DNA from: Nitrospirota bacterium
GTDB taxonomy: Bacteria > Nitrospirota > Nitrospiria > Nitrospirales > UBA8639
Direction: 5' to 3'
Length of the DNA stretch: 14,577 nucleotides
NCBI GenBank assembly: GCA_003235785.1
Contig: QJYE01000408.1
Coordinates: 1 to 14,577, forward strand
Shown here one piece after another: positions 7,483 to 14,521 of this stretch. The notes beneath the pieces are model-generated. The model was not told the DNA's origin and did no database searches. It was given only the letters and a program-made list of their open reading frames with translations. Both the position numbers and the translations under genes were made by a program. Each line of letters opens with the position of its first letter. The first letter of the stretch is position 1.

Positions 7483-8800
7483 AGCTCTCTCGTTACAAGA
7501 AGCCCTCCAGGCAGTCAAAGCCGAACTGGGTCCGGATGCGGTGATTGTCTCCTCTCGTCGGATTCAAAAGGCCGGGGGGCTCTTTGGCTTACTCAGTCAG
7601 TCCGTGATTGAAGTGACTGCGGCAGTAGATCGGGCCACACAGACGCCGGAGGTGGAGCCAGCAGTTACCCTCGACCGATCACTGCAAGCGTTGATTAAAC
7701 GGCAAATGCCTGTGGCCAGTCCTGCCAGGGACCTGCCGAAGGTCAAAAAGGAGCCCACGTTTTCAGAGCAGTTGCAAGTGGCCAGCGTGTTGGATCCCGT
7801 GAACCAACATTTGCACGAGATGAAAGAAGAAATTCAACGCTTGCGGGAATCCCAGAAAGATCCGGAACTCGCCTTGGGGCCGTTGCGGCAGGAATTAGAA
7901 GGTCTCCGGATTGTGGTGGGGGAAGTTCTGGGTAGTCAAATGCATAAACGGGTTGAAGGCTTACCGGGAGATTTGCTGGACGACTATCAAACTCTGGTGG
8001 GGCATGGTGTCGATTCGCAATTGGCGCATCGTCTCTTACGGTCAGTGGTGGAAACGCTTGGCACGGTCGGAATGAGCAACCGTGAGGCGGTGACGAGTCT
8101 CTTGCGGGAACGCATGGAAGATGATCTGGCGGTATCCAATCCCTCTGTATCACGAGTCTACGGACAAAAAATTATGATGTTGGTAGGGCCGACCGGAGTA
8201 GGAAAGACGACAACGATTGCCAAACTGGCAGGCATGGCCCGTCAACAAGATGAACATCAAAAGACAGTCCTGATTACGTTGGATACGTATCGTGTGGCGG
8301 CGGTTGAGCAACTGCGGGTCTTTGCCAAAATCCTTAAAATTCCTCTGGAAGTCGCGGTGTCGCATCAGGACTTTCTCCAATGTTTAGGTCGTCATCAGGA
8401 AGCGGACCTCATTCTCATCGACACGGCCGGGCGGAGTCCCAAGGATCAAACGGGGCATCATGAATTGGTGGCGATGACGCGGGGGACTTTGAAGATTGAA
8501 ACGCATCTCGTCCTGGCGGCTCAGGTTGCTGAGTCGGTGCAGATGGAAACTCTTCGGCGTTACCAATCGCTCCCGATTCACAAAGTCATTGTGACCAAAC
8601 TCGATGAAGCCTCGACATTCGGGGGGCTGTACAACGTCTTGTCTCAGGCCGGAATTCCGGTGTCCTATTTGTCGGCAGGCCAACGGGTGCCAGAAGATTT
8701 AGAGGCGGCAACCCGGAAACGGCTTGTGGAATTAGTCTGGGGCGACCAACCGGCCGGGGTGCCTGCTGGACAGGCTTCATTGGTGGAGGTGGCACACTAA
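7463..8800 (+). CDS. flhF: Flagellar placement GTPase FlhF
   Basis: FlhF is an SRP-family GTPase that marks the site of flagellum assembly, usually a cell pole. The 445-residue product has an N-terminal basic B-type domain (MKLKRFEALSLQEALQAVKA), a variable linker (about 60-150), a helical N domain, and an SRP-type G domain. Visible G motifs are the P-loop GPTGVGKTT at 242-250, DTYR at 274-277, DTAGR at 320-324 and TKLD at 378-381. The ATG lies inside the end of flhA, and flhG begins on the last base of this gene, so the three are likely coupled in translation. No motif residue is missing. Confidence 0.97.
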   Translation: MKLKRFEALSLQEALQAVKAELGPDAVIVSSRRIQKAGGLFGLLSQSVIEVTAAVDRATQTPEVEPAVTLDRSLQALIKRQMPVASPARDLPKVKKEPTFSEQLQVASVLDPVNQHLHEMKEEIQRLRESQKDPELALGPLRQELEGLRIVVGEVLGSQMHKRVEGLPGDLLDDYQTLVGHGVDSQLAHRLLRSVVETLGTVGMSNREAVTSLLRERMEDDLAVSNPSVSRVYGQKIMMLVGPTGVGKTTTIAKLAGMARQQDEHQKTVLITLDTYRVAAVEQLRVFAKILKIPLEVAVSHQDFLQCLGRHQEADLILIDTAGRSPKDQTGHHELVAMTRGTLKIETHLVLAAQVAESVQMETLRRYQSLPIHKVIVTKLDEASTFGGLYNVLSQAGIPVSYLSAGQRVPEDLEAATRKRLVELVWGDQPAGVPAGQASLVEVAH

Positions 8801-9732
8801 TGCCCATCCCCACATCTTCACCAGGGGTGAAATCAGGAGGCATAAAGTCCAGACGCTTGGATCAAGCCAGTGGATTGCGTGCGGCCATGGACTCCTCCCC
8901 GTCAAGGCCTTCTCAAGTCCAGGTTATTGCCGTCAGTTCAGGAAAAGGTGGTGTTGGTAAAAGCAATGTGGTGTCTAATTTGGCGATTGCATCGGCACGG
9001 CAGGGGCGAAATGTCATCGTCATGGATGCGGATCTGGCTTTGGGAAATGTCGATATTCTTCTAGGCCTCACTCCACAATATACGATTGAGGATGTGCTCT
9101 CCGGAGAGCGTCGCTTAGAAGAAGTGTTAGTAACGGGGCCGGAAGGCATTCAATTACTGCCGGCTACATCCGGGGGGCAGGCCTTTACGCAATTGAGCTA
9201 TGAACAACAGCTATTGCTGCAAACCGCGTTTCTGGAGTTGCCGCGCCCGCCAGATCTGTTACTCATTGATTGTGCGGCCGGGATTTCAGCCAATGTCTTG
9301 TATTTTAGTTTAGTGGCCCATGAAACGCTCGTATTGGTCACTCCGGATCCCACCTCTCTGACAGATGCCTATGCGCTCGTCAAAATTCTGTCCACACGTT
9401 ATCACCTGAGAAAATTTCGACTCTTAGTGAATAAGGTGAAGCATGTCCAGGAAGGCAAAGAGGTGTTTCGAAAATTCAGTTTAGTCACTGATCGGTTCTT
9501 AAACATCACATTGGATTATTTGGGATGTGTTCCGACGGATGAATATGTGACGATGGCGGTGGCGCAACAGCGAGCGGTCTGTGACCTCTACCCTCGTGCA
9601 CCCGCGAGTCGAGCCCTGACCTCCCTGGTCTCCACGATCCATGACTGGAAAGGGGACCATTCCTGGCAAGGAGGCTTCCAATTATTTGGCCCTTCGGCCT
9701 TAGCGGCAATTCACACTGTGAAGGAAGGATAA
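8800..9732 (+). CDS. flhG: Flagellar number regulator FlhG (MinD-like ATPase; FleN/YlxH)
   Basis: FlhG (FleN, YlxH) is a MinD-type ATPase that limits flagellar number and controls FlhF. The 310-residue product has the N-terminal FlhF-activating helix DQASGLR at residues 21-27, matching the DQAxxLR motif known to stimulate FlhF GTP hydrolysis. The deviant Walker A GKGGVGKS lies at 48-55 with the signature Lys at 49. MDADLALGNVDILLGL follows, and the LLIDCAAG block has its Asp at 157. The C-terminal amphipathic membrane helix expected in the family is not obvious to me. The ATG shares one base with the flhF stop. It is immediately followed by fliA. Confidence 0.95.
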   Translation: MPIPTSSPGVKSGGIKSRRLDQASGLRAAMDSSPSRPSQVQVIAVSSGKGGVGKSNVVSNLAIASARQGRNVIVMDADLALGNVDILLGLTPQYTIEDVLSGERRLEEVLVTGPEGIQLLPATSGGQAFTQLSYEQQLLLQTAFLELPRPPDLLLIDCAAGISANVLYFSLVAHETLVLVTPDPTSLTDAYALVKILSTRYHLRKFRLLVNKVKHVQEGKEVFRKFSLVTDRFLNITLDYLGCVPTDEYVTMAVAQQRAVCDLYPRAPASRALTSLVSTIHDWKGDHSWQGGFQLFGPSALAAIHTVKEG

Positions 9733-9735
9733 CGT

Positions 9736-10515
9736 ATGAAACGTGGTGCCGTGACAACTGCTCCAGAAAAACCCAACACGTCGCTTCCCACAAAGCTCGC
9801 GTTGAATACGGAAGAGCGGGAAAAGCTCATCCATGATTTTTTACCTGTGATTAAATACATGGCCATGCGGCTCGCGATGCGTGTGTCGAGTGGGCTTAAC
9901 GTCGAAGATCTCATGAGTGCCGGGATGGTGGGCTTATTGGATGCCTTAACCAAATTCGATCCCTCACGAGAAATCAAGTTTCGCACCTATGCCGAGTTTC
10001 GCATTCGTGGTGCGATGCTGGATGAAATCCGGGCCATGGATTGGGTGCCACGTTCGCTGCGGGAGCGTATTGGCAAAATTCATCATGCGGCCAACGAATG
10101 GACCAAACGGAAGGGGCGACCACCGACCGAGGCCGAATTAGCCGAAGCGTTAGGGATGGACGCCCAGGAAATTGATGAGACGCTTTTGCAAGCCAAGGGC
10201 GCGGTCGTGTTGAGTTTGGATGATCTGGGCAGTAATGATGAAGACGCACATCCTATTTTAGATGCCCTGGCGGATCGTGATCAACCGAACCCGTTGGAAT
10301 CATTGGTTTCTGAGGATGCCCGGCGGGCCTTGGTTGACGCTATTGAGCGGTTGCCCGAACGTCAACGCCTTGTTTTGACACTCTACTACTTTGAAGAACT
10401 TACGATGAAAGAGATCGGCGTCATTCTTCATGTGACAGAATCCCGTATTTGTCAATTGCATGCCCAATCGATGGTCAGACTCAAAGCACTTTTGCATTCC
10501 CGCCTGTCCAGATAA
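9736..10515 (+). CDS. fliA: Flagellar sigma factor FliA (sigma-28)
   Basis: FliA directs RNA polymerase to late flagellar and chemotaxis promoters and is normally held inactive by FlgM. The 259-residue product shows region 2 (LPVIKYMAMRLAMRV, then NVEDLMSAGMVGLLDALTKF) and the sigma-28 signature RIRGAMLDEIRAMDWVPRSLR from residue 89. Region 3 follows with KRKGRPPTEAELAEALG, and region 4 with ERQRLVLTLYYFEELTMKEI and VTESRICQLHAQ. The ATG at 9736 has AAGGAAGG seven bases upstream. The N-terminus carries about 20 extra residues before region 2. Sporulation-type sigma factors are less likely given the operon position. No flgM is visible in the window. Confidence 0.95.
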   Translation: MKRGAVTTAPEKPNTSLPTKLALNTEEREKLIHDFLPVIKYMAMRLAMRVSSGLNVEDLMSAGMVGLLDALTKFDPSREIKFRTYAEFRIRGAMLDEIRAMDWVPRSLRERIGKIHHAANEWTKRKGRPPTEAELAEALGMDAQEIDETLLQAKGAVVLSLDDLGSNDEDAHPILDALADRDQPNPLESLVSEDARRALVDAIERLPERQRLVLTLYYFEELTMKEIGVILHVTESRICQLHAQSMVRLKALLHSRLSR

Positions 10516-10523
10516 GTAAAGAC

Positions 10524-10637
10524 GTGAAAAGGGAAAAGGAAAAAGGAAAACATAAGAAGTAAGAAGTCGTTGAGGAATGAACGGTTCTCACGTTCTTTTT
10601 ACCCCTTTCTTCTTCCTATTTACTTTTCCCATTTCAC
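10524..10637. repeat. Heptad inverted repeat after fliA (R5)
   Basis: Left arm 10524-10548 pairs with right arm 10613-10637 at 22 of 25 positions. The left side reads GTGAAAA, GGGAAAA, GGAAAAA, GGAAAAC, ATAAGAA, GTAAGAA in 7-base steps. The right side on the minus strand gives GTGAAAT, GGGAAAA, GTAAATA, GGAAGAA, GAAAGGG, GTAAAAA. A smaller hairpin (GAACG and CGTTC) lies near the centre. The rest of the 214-base gap is AT- and pyrimidine-rich. I see no convincing sigma-28 or sigma-54 promoter in it. Confidence 0.75.
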
Positions 10638-10729
10638 ATTTTCCTTGTTCCTTCTCCCTGTCTCTTGATTTTTGATAAATGAGAACCGAGAAAACTTAAG
10701 TATTCATTCCATATTCCATTGGACCTTTC

Positions 10730-11974
10730 ATGAATGTGATAGAGACACGTACAGCCACTAAGGACGGATGCGTGATGGCTCCTCAAGGGGGTGCCACGTA
10801 TACGATTTTGCTCGTTGATGATGAAAAACTGGGGCGGATGGTGGCCAAGCGACGACTCCAAAAACTCAACCCTCGGATCCTTGAGGCTGAAAACGGTAAA
10901 CAAGCCATCGAAATTCTGAAACGGGAAAAAGTGGATTTAGTGCTGTCTGATTGGATGATGCCTGAACTGGATGGTCCTGGTTTGTGTGAAGTCATCAAAA
11001 AAGATGTTCGATGGCGGGCTATTCATTTTATTCTGATGACCGCCTTAGACCAGCCTGTGCAAATTGCAGAGGGGCTGAGTCGAGGGGCAGATGATTTTTT
11101 GCCGAAATCGGCGTCAGATCAGGAGATTCTTGCTCGTGTGGGGGCGGGCCTTCGTGCCAGGCAATTGTTTTTGGACCTTGAAGCCTCCTATCGAGTGATC
11201 ACCGAGAAGCAAGCACAGCTTGATGCCGAATTGTATTCGGCAGCGGAATTTGTTCGGTCATTATTGCCGGTGCCAGGGGAAGTGGCGCCCGGAATACAGT
11301 TGGCGTGGGAATTTCTCCCGTCTTCTCAATTAGGTGGGGATTTATTTCAGGTGACCAGATGGGGGGAGGACCACCTGGGCATTATGGTGTTGGATATGTC
11401 CGGACATGGGACGGGCCCAGCGTTGCGGGCTGTTTCCCTGGCCATGTGGTTTAAGGGAGAACATATTGCGCAATGGTTTCCTGGCTATGATCCTGGTGAG
11501 ATTGTGACACGTCTCAATCTGGAAAACCCGATGACTGAGCAGGGGGATTATTTCACCATCTGGATTGGAGTTCTCCAGCTGTCCACGCGGGTTCTTCGGT
11601 TTGCCAGCGCCGGGCATCCCGGTTCCATTTTAGTCAGGGATCGGATGCCCTCAGTGGTTCTTGGAGGAAAAACGTGGCCGATAGGATTTTCCCCGGATGA
11701 AACCTACAAAACAGACGCCATTACGCTTGTGGATAAAGATCGGCTCTATATATTTAGCGATGGGATTTACGAAGTAGAGAACGCAGACAATGAAATTTGG
11801 GGAAGACGTCGATTACAAGAGGCGCTCCAAAATGTCTACACGTGTCCGATGAAATTAGGGCTCAAAAGTCTCATTCATTCCAGTCGCTCGTGGCAGGTCA
11901 ACGGTCTTTTTGGGGATGACGTGGCCTTAGTCGGATTAGCATTGAATGAGGAATTCCAAGCAGAGCAAATATGA
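10730..11974 (+). CDS. Response regulator with PP2C/SpoIIE phosphatase output
   Basis: A two-domain signalling protein of 414 residues. The N-terminal receiver domain (about 25-145) has the acidic pair D30-D31, the phosphoacceptor Asp at 74 (LSDWMMPELDG) and the conserved Lys at 126. A short helical linker leads to a SpoIIE/PP2C-type serine phosphatase domain (about 190-405) with the metal-binding Asps in GGD (D204), DMSGHG (D222), SDGIYE (D344) and GDD (D396-D397). By family knowledge such proteins dephosphorylate STAS-domain antagonists. The ATG at 10730 has only a weak GGA site. An in-frame ATG at 10775 has AAGGA upstream and would still keep the whole receiver, so it may be the true start. 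The stop overlaps the next gene (ATGA). Confidence 0.9.
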   Translation: MNVIETRTATKDGCVMAPQGGATYTILLVDDEKLGRMVAKRRLQKLNPRILEAENGKQAIEILKREKVDLVLSDWMMPELDGPGLCEVIKKDVRWRAIHFILMTALDQPVQIAEGLSRGADDFLPKSASDQEILARVGAGLRARQLFLDLEASYRVITEKQAQLDAELYSAAEFVRSLLPVPGEVAPGIQLAWEFLPSSQLGGDLFQVTRWGEDHLGIMVLDMSGHGTGPALRAVSLAMWFKGEHIAQWFPGYDPGEIVTRLNLENPMTEQGDYFTIWIGVLQLSTRVLRFASAGHPGSILVRDRMPSVVLGGKTWPIGFSPDETYKTDAITLVDKDRLYIFSDGIYEVENADNEIWGRRRLQEALQNVYTCPMKLGLKSLIHSSRSWQVNGLFGDDVALVGLALNEEFQAEQI

Positions 11975-12924
11975 GTAAAGGCCAACCACGAATTTTACTC
12001 GTTGATGATGATGATCTGAATCTGGATGTCCTGGTTGAATGCCTGAGGGATGAACCGTATGAATTGGTTCAGGCTCACGATGGCGCTCAGGCATTGGAGC
12101 TCTTACGCCATGATCGCCAAGGGTTTGACCTCATGTTGTTGGACCGCATGATGCCCGTCAAGAATGGTCTGGAGGTGATGCTCGAATTAAAAGCTGACGA
12201 TCAGTTTAAATGGATACCGGTTGTCATGCAGACCTCTGCAGCCTCGCCCCACGACATCTGTGAAGGGATGGAAGCTGGCGTATTTTTCTACCTCACGAAA
12301 CCATTTGATTCACACGTATTACGACGCATTGTCTGTGCCGCATTGGAAGAACGGCAAAAGTGGAAGAGTCTGTCGCACAACTTGCGCGCACAGGTCAAAA
12401 CCATCGGGTATTTGCAAGAGGGACGATTTCGGATTCGATCGATTGACGAAGCTTATGACCTCGCCCTTCTGGTCGCCCAAGCCTGTCCTAATCCTGAGAA
12501 AGTGGCGTTCGGGTTACACGAACTGATTGTAAATGGGGTTGAACATGGGAATTTGCAAATTGGCTACGATGAAAAAACACAGCTTCATGAAACGAATCAA
12601 TGGGAAGAAGAAATTGCTCGTCGACAAATGATGGAAGAACATGCCCACAAATTCGTCGAAGTGTTATTTGAGCGGTATGCCGATCAAATTCGATTAACCG
12701 TGACCGATCAAGGGGCAGGATTCGACTGGGGTGAGTATCAAGAAATACGAGCGGATCGAATCATGGAAAGTCATGGCAGGGGAATTGCCATGGCCAAGGC
12801 CATGAGTTTTGATCATTTGGAATATCAGGGGAACGGGAATCAAGTGGTCTGTGTCGTAAACTTTGGCAACCAGGTTGCGTCTCAACAGGATTCGGTTAGG
12901 GATCATGTGGGACGAGAACAGTAA
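11971..12924 (+). CDS. Response regulator with HATPase (anti-sigma kinase-like) output
   Basis: A 317-residue protein with an N-terminal receiver domain (about 6-125: D12 to D15 acidic cluster, phosphoacceptor D58 in LLDRMMP, T88, K110 in the TKPF block) and a C-terminal GHKL-type ATPase of the RsbW/SpoIIAB-like class. The ATPase shows an N box (E184, N188, H192-G193), a G1 box DQGAGFD from D246 and a G2 stretch HGRG at 268-271. About 50 residues separate the N and G1 boxes, longer than in RsbW and rich in E and Q. There is no HisKA dimerisation domain or H box, so this is probably a serine kinase/anti-sigma type, not a histidine kinase. It overlaps the phosphatase gene by four bases, implying co-translation. 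Confidence 0.88.
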   Translation: MSKGQPRILLVDDDDLNLDVLVECLRDEPYELVQAHDGAQALELLRHDRQGFDLMLLDRMMPVKNGLEVMLELKADDQFKWIPVVMQTSAASPHDICEGMEAGVFFYLTKPFDSHVLRRIVCAALEERQKWKSLSHNLRAQVKTIGYLQEGRFRIRSIDEAYDLALLVAQACPNPEKVAFGLHELIVNGVEHGNLQIGYDEKTQLHETNQWEEEIARRQMMEEHAHKFVEVLFERYADQIRLTVTDQGAGFDWGEYQEIRADRIMESHGRGIAMAKAMSFDHLEYQGNGNQVVCVVNFGNQVASQQDSVRDHVGREQ

Positions 12925-12972
12925 GAAGGCGGGTAACTCGTTTTCCGGATGCATCCTTTGAACTTGAAAATT

Positions 12973-12993
12973 CCCTGCTAGCTTGCTACGGGG
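12973..12993 (+). other. Imperfect hairpin followed by T-rich stretch
   Basis: CCCTG (12973-12977) pairs with CGGGG (12989-12993, one G-T pair). Inside it TAGC pairs with GCTA across a TT, leaving a single unpaired C on the left side. A T-rich stretch (12998-13005) follows. It lies about 48 bases after the HATPase gene and about 55 bases before the transposase relic. It could be a weak terminator, or the left-end palindrome of the decayed IS200/IS605 element, whose ends are typically hairpins with a bulge. Confidence 0.45.
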
Positions 12994-13047
12994 TCATTTT
13001 TCTTTGCTACTCTCATGAGCCGTGAAATTCCAAGATGACAATAAAGT

Positions 13048-13226
13048 ATGAAAAAGTTCTCATGGTGCATGGCAAATCCATAACCATCTTGTTCTTCCGA
13101 TCAAATACCGGAAGTTCTGTTAGACGAGGAAATTACAAAAATTATTAAAGAGACTGCCGTAAGTATTGAAGAACGATATACCATTGAGATGGAAGCTCTT
13201 GGTAGGCATAAAAATCACATTCATTG
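13048..13226 (+). pseudogene. IS200/IS605-type TnpA transposase relic, frameshifted and truncated
   Basis: Two adjacent frames together resemble the N-terminal 60 or so residues of a Y1 (HUH) transposase TnpA. The frame from 13052 to about 13114 gives an N-terminal region ending in HLVLPIKYRK. The reading then shifts near 13111, and a second frame continues VLLDEEITKIIKE, then ETAVSIEERYTIEMEALG and ends KNHIH at a TGA (13225-13227 region). HIH sits where the HUH metal-binding motif (commonly DHVH) occurs. A further shift near 13051 would be needed to use the ATG at 13048. The C-terminal half with the catalytic Tyr is missing, so the gene is dead. The assignment is by motif memory; a profile search would settle it. 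Confidence 0.6.
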
Positions 13227-13246
13227 ATTTTCTCAGAGGACTAGAG

Positions 13247-13253
13247 AAGGAGA
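13247..13253 (+). promoter_or_regulatory. Strong ribosome binding site of the STAS gene in a small hairpin loop
   Basis: AAGGAGA lies seven bases before the GTG start and decides that start. CTAGAGA (13241-13247) can pair with TCTC plus TAG (13254-13261, one T bulged), which would put most of the site in the loop and part of the GTG in the stem. This may modulate initiation, but the stem is short. Confidence 0.5.
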
Positions 13254-13260
13254 TCTCTTA

Positions 13261-13626
13261 GTGCAAATATCGGATCACATGCATGGTGGCGTTCTGGTGC
13301 TGAGCCTGGAAGGACGGATGAATTTTCAAGTACGCAAAGTCTTCCAATGTGCCATGAAAAACGCGAAACTTTTCAGACCTCAGCAGATTATTCTCAATTT
13401 TTACAATGTTCCTTCCATGGATCGCGCTGGCATGGGCTTTCTCAGGCTGGCGTACAAAAGTTTGGGGAAAACCGATATCCGCCTCTCTATTGAAGTGTTT
13501 AAAGGGTATGTCCAGCAAGTCCTGGCCTTAGCGAATATTGGGAAAACCATTCCTATCTCTACGACAACAGCTAAACAATCGACCTCAGGCTTTACCAACC
13601 TGGGTACAATTCCGAGGAACGCCTGA
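13261..13626 (+). CDS. STAS-domain protein (anti-sigma factor antagonist-like)
   Basis: A 121-residue single-domain protein of the STAS (SpoIIAA/RsbV) type. The opening strand GGVLVLSLEGRMNF and the central block ILNFYNVPSMDRAGMGFLRL match the fold; the tail after about residue 100 is Thr/Ser-rich and variable. In SpoIIAA-type proteins the loop reads DSSGxG and its second Ser is phosphorylated by the partner kinase. Here it reads D54-R55-A56-G57-M58-G59, so that Ser is replaced by Ala. The protein may therefore be a constitutive antagonist, a non-phosphorylated scaffold, or be modified elsewhere. Start is GTG with an excellent AAGGAGA site. Its natural partners are presumably the phosphatase and HATPase proteins encoded upstream, from which it is separated by a transposase relic. 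Confidence 0.8.
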   Translation: MQISDHMHGGVLVLSLEGRMNFQVRKVFQCAMKNAKLFRPQQIILNFYNVPSMDRAGMGFLRLAYKSLGKTDIRLSIEVFKGYVQQVLALANIGKTIPISTTTAKQSTSGFTNLGTIPRNA

Positions 13627-13627
13627 C

Positions 13628-14497
13628 ATGACATCCCCTCCTGTCTGTGATTCCGCTGAGATGGAAGAGCTGTTATTCCCGATACTTGAAAGGTTAGAGA
13701 AGAAAGACTTTGATCTACCACCCCTTCCGCAAATCGCGAATCAGGTACTTGCGCTGACCGCTGACCCCGAGGCCAATTCGAGCCAGTTGACCAAACTAAT
13801 TAAAAAAGACCCGGTTCTCACCGCCAAGCTGCTGAAAACAGCGAATTCGGCGGGCTGTGGTGCTTCTCGTCAGATTGAAAGCGTGGAGCAGGCTGTCGCG
13901 TGGCTCGGATTAAATTCTGTGGCAGGAAGTGCGTTTGCCTTATCGTTTCAATCCAATTTGTTCAATGATCGCGGCTACGAGGCCGAAGTTAGGGGCTTGT
14001 GGACACATGCCATAGCCACGGGTTTCTATGCCAAAGCCCTGGCCGGAATGATTGGACAAAATCAAGACATTGTATTCCTCTGTGGCTTGCTACATAGTAT
14101 TGGTAAACCCTTTGTGGTGCATACGGTGAACGAATATCACACCACTTCAACCTCGCCCCTTCCATGGGGGACTATACTCAGCCTCATGGATGAATCGTAT
14201 GTTGAAGTTGGCAGACAACTCGCCGACGAGTGGAATTTCCCGTCGCCCGTCAAAGAAGCGATCAATCTTCATCAACCCCATTCTTATCATCTGGCCACGG
14301 ACCCGGCTAAGGGGGCAGCACTCACCTGCCTGTCAAGGAATCTGGTCTCGTATCATGTGGATTCCGTGGTTATGAGCAAAGAAAGGGTGTTAGCACTTCC
14401 AGTCACCAAAGCTCTGAAGATACCTCATGATGTTATGGATGCCGTTCTAGATATCAAAGCCGTGATTCAAGCTCAGATCGACTCGCTGCTCATTTAA
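13628..14497 (+). CDS. HDOD-domain signalling protein
   Basis: A 289-residue protein with an HDOD domain (about 25-225), a relative of HD phosphohydrolases common in bacterial signalling and motility regulators. Visible family blocks are LPPLPQIANQVLAL, LIKKDPVLTAKLLKTANSAG, VEQAVAWLGL and GLLHSIGKP at 153-161. In the last block the Asp of the usual HD pair is Ser (H156-S157), so metal-dependent hydrolysis is unlikely, as in many HDOD proteins. No GGDEF, EAL or receiver domain is attached. I chose the ATG at 13628, which has GAGGAA eight bases upstream and lies one base after the STAS stop. An upstream in-frame TTG at 13538 would overlap the STAS gene by 89 bases and lacks support. It is probably co-transcribed with the STAS gene. 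Confidence 0.85.
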   Translation: MTSPPVCDSAEMEELLFPILERLEKKDFDLPPLPQIANQVLALTADPEANSSQLTKLIKKDPVLTAKLLKTANSAGCGASRQIESVEQAVAWLGLNSVAGSAFALSFQSNLFNDRGYEAEVRGLWTHAIATGFYAKALAGMIGQNQDIVFLCGLLHSIGKPFVVHTVNEYHTTSTSPLPWGTILSLMDESYVEVGRQLADEWNFPSPVKEAINLHQPHSYHLATDPAKGAALTCLSRNLVSYHVDSVVMSKERVLALPVTKALKIPHDVMDAVLDIKAVIQAQIDSLLI

Positions 14498-14521
14498 ACG
14501 GAGGAGACATTCGGAAGCACA

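Noticed and set aside
22..10637. CRISPR array interpretation of the repeated intergenic units
   Set aside because: Units are 7 bases, degenerate, without spacers, and arranged as inverted arms in separate gaps.
10524..10660. Intrinsic terminator at the end of the flagellar operon after fliA
   Set aside because: The long inverted repeat is AG/CT-rich with low GC and lacks a clean U-tract directly after the stem; similar elements occur inside the operon where termination would be harmful.
10672..10701. Possible sigma-70-like promoter (TTGATA, 18 bases, TTAAGT) before the REC-PP2C gene
   Set aside because: The -10 box matches the consensus at only about half of its positions in an AT-rich region; not enough to call.
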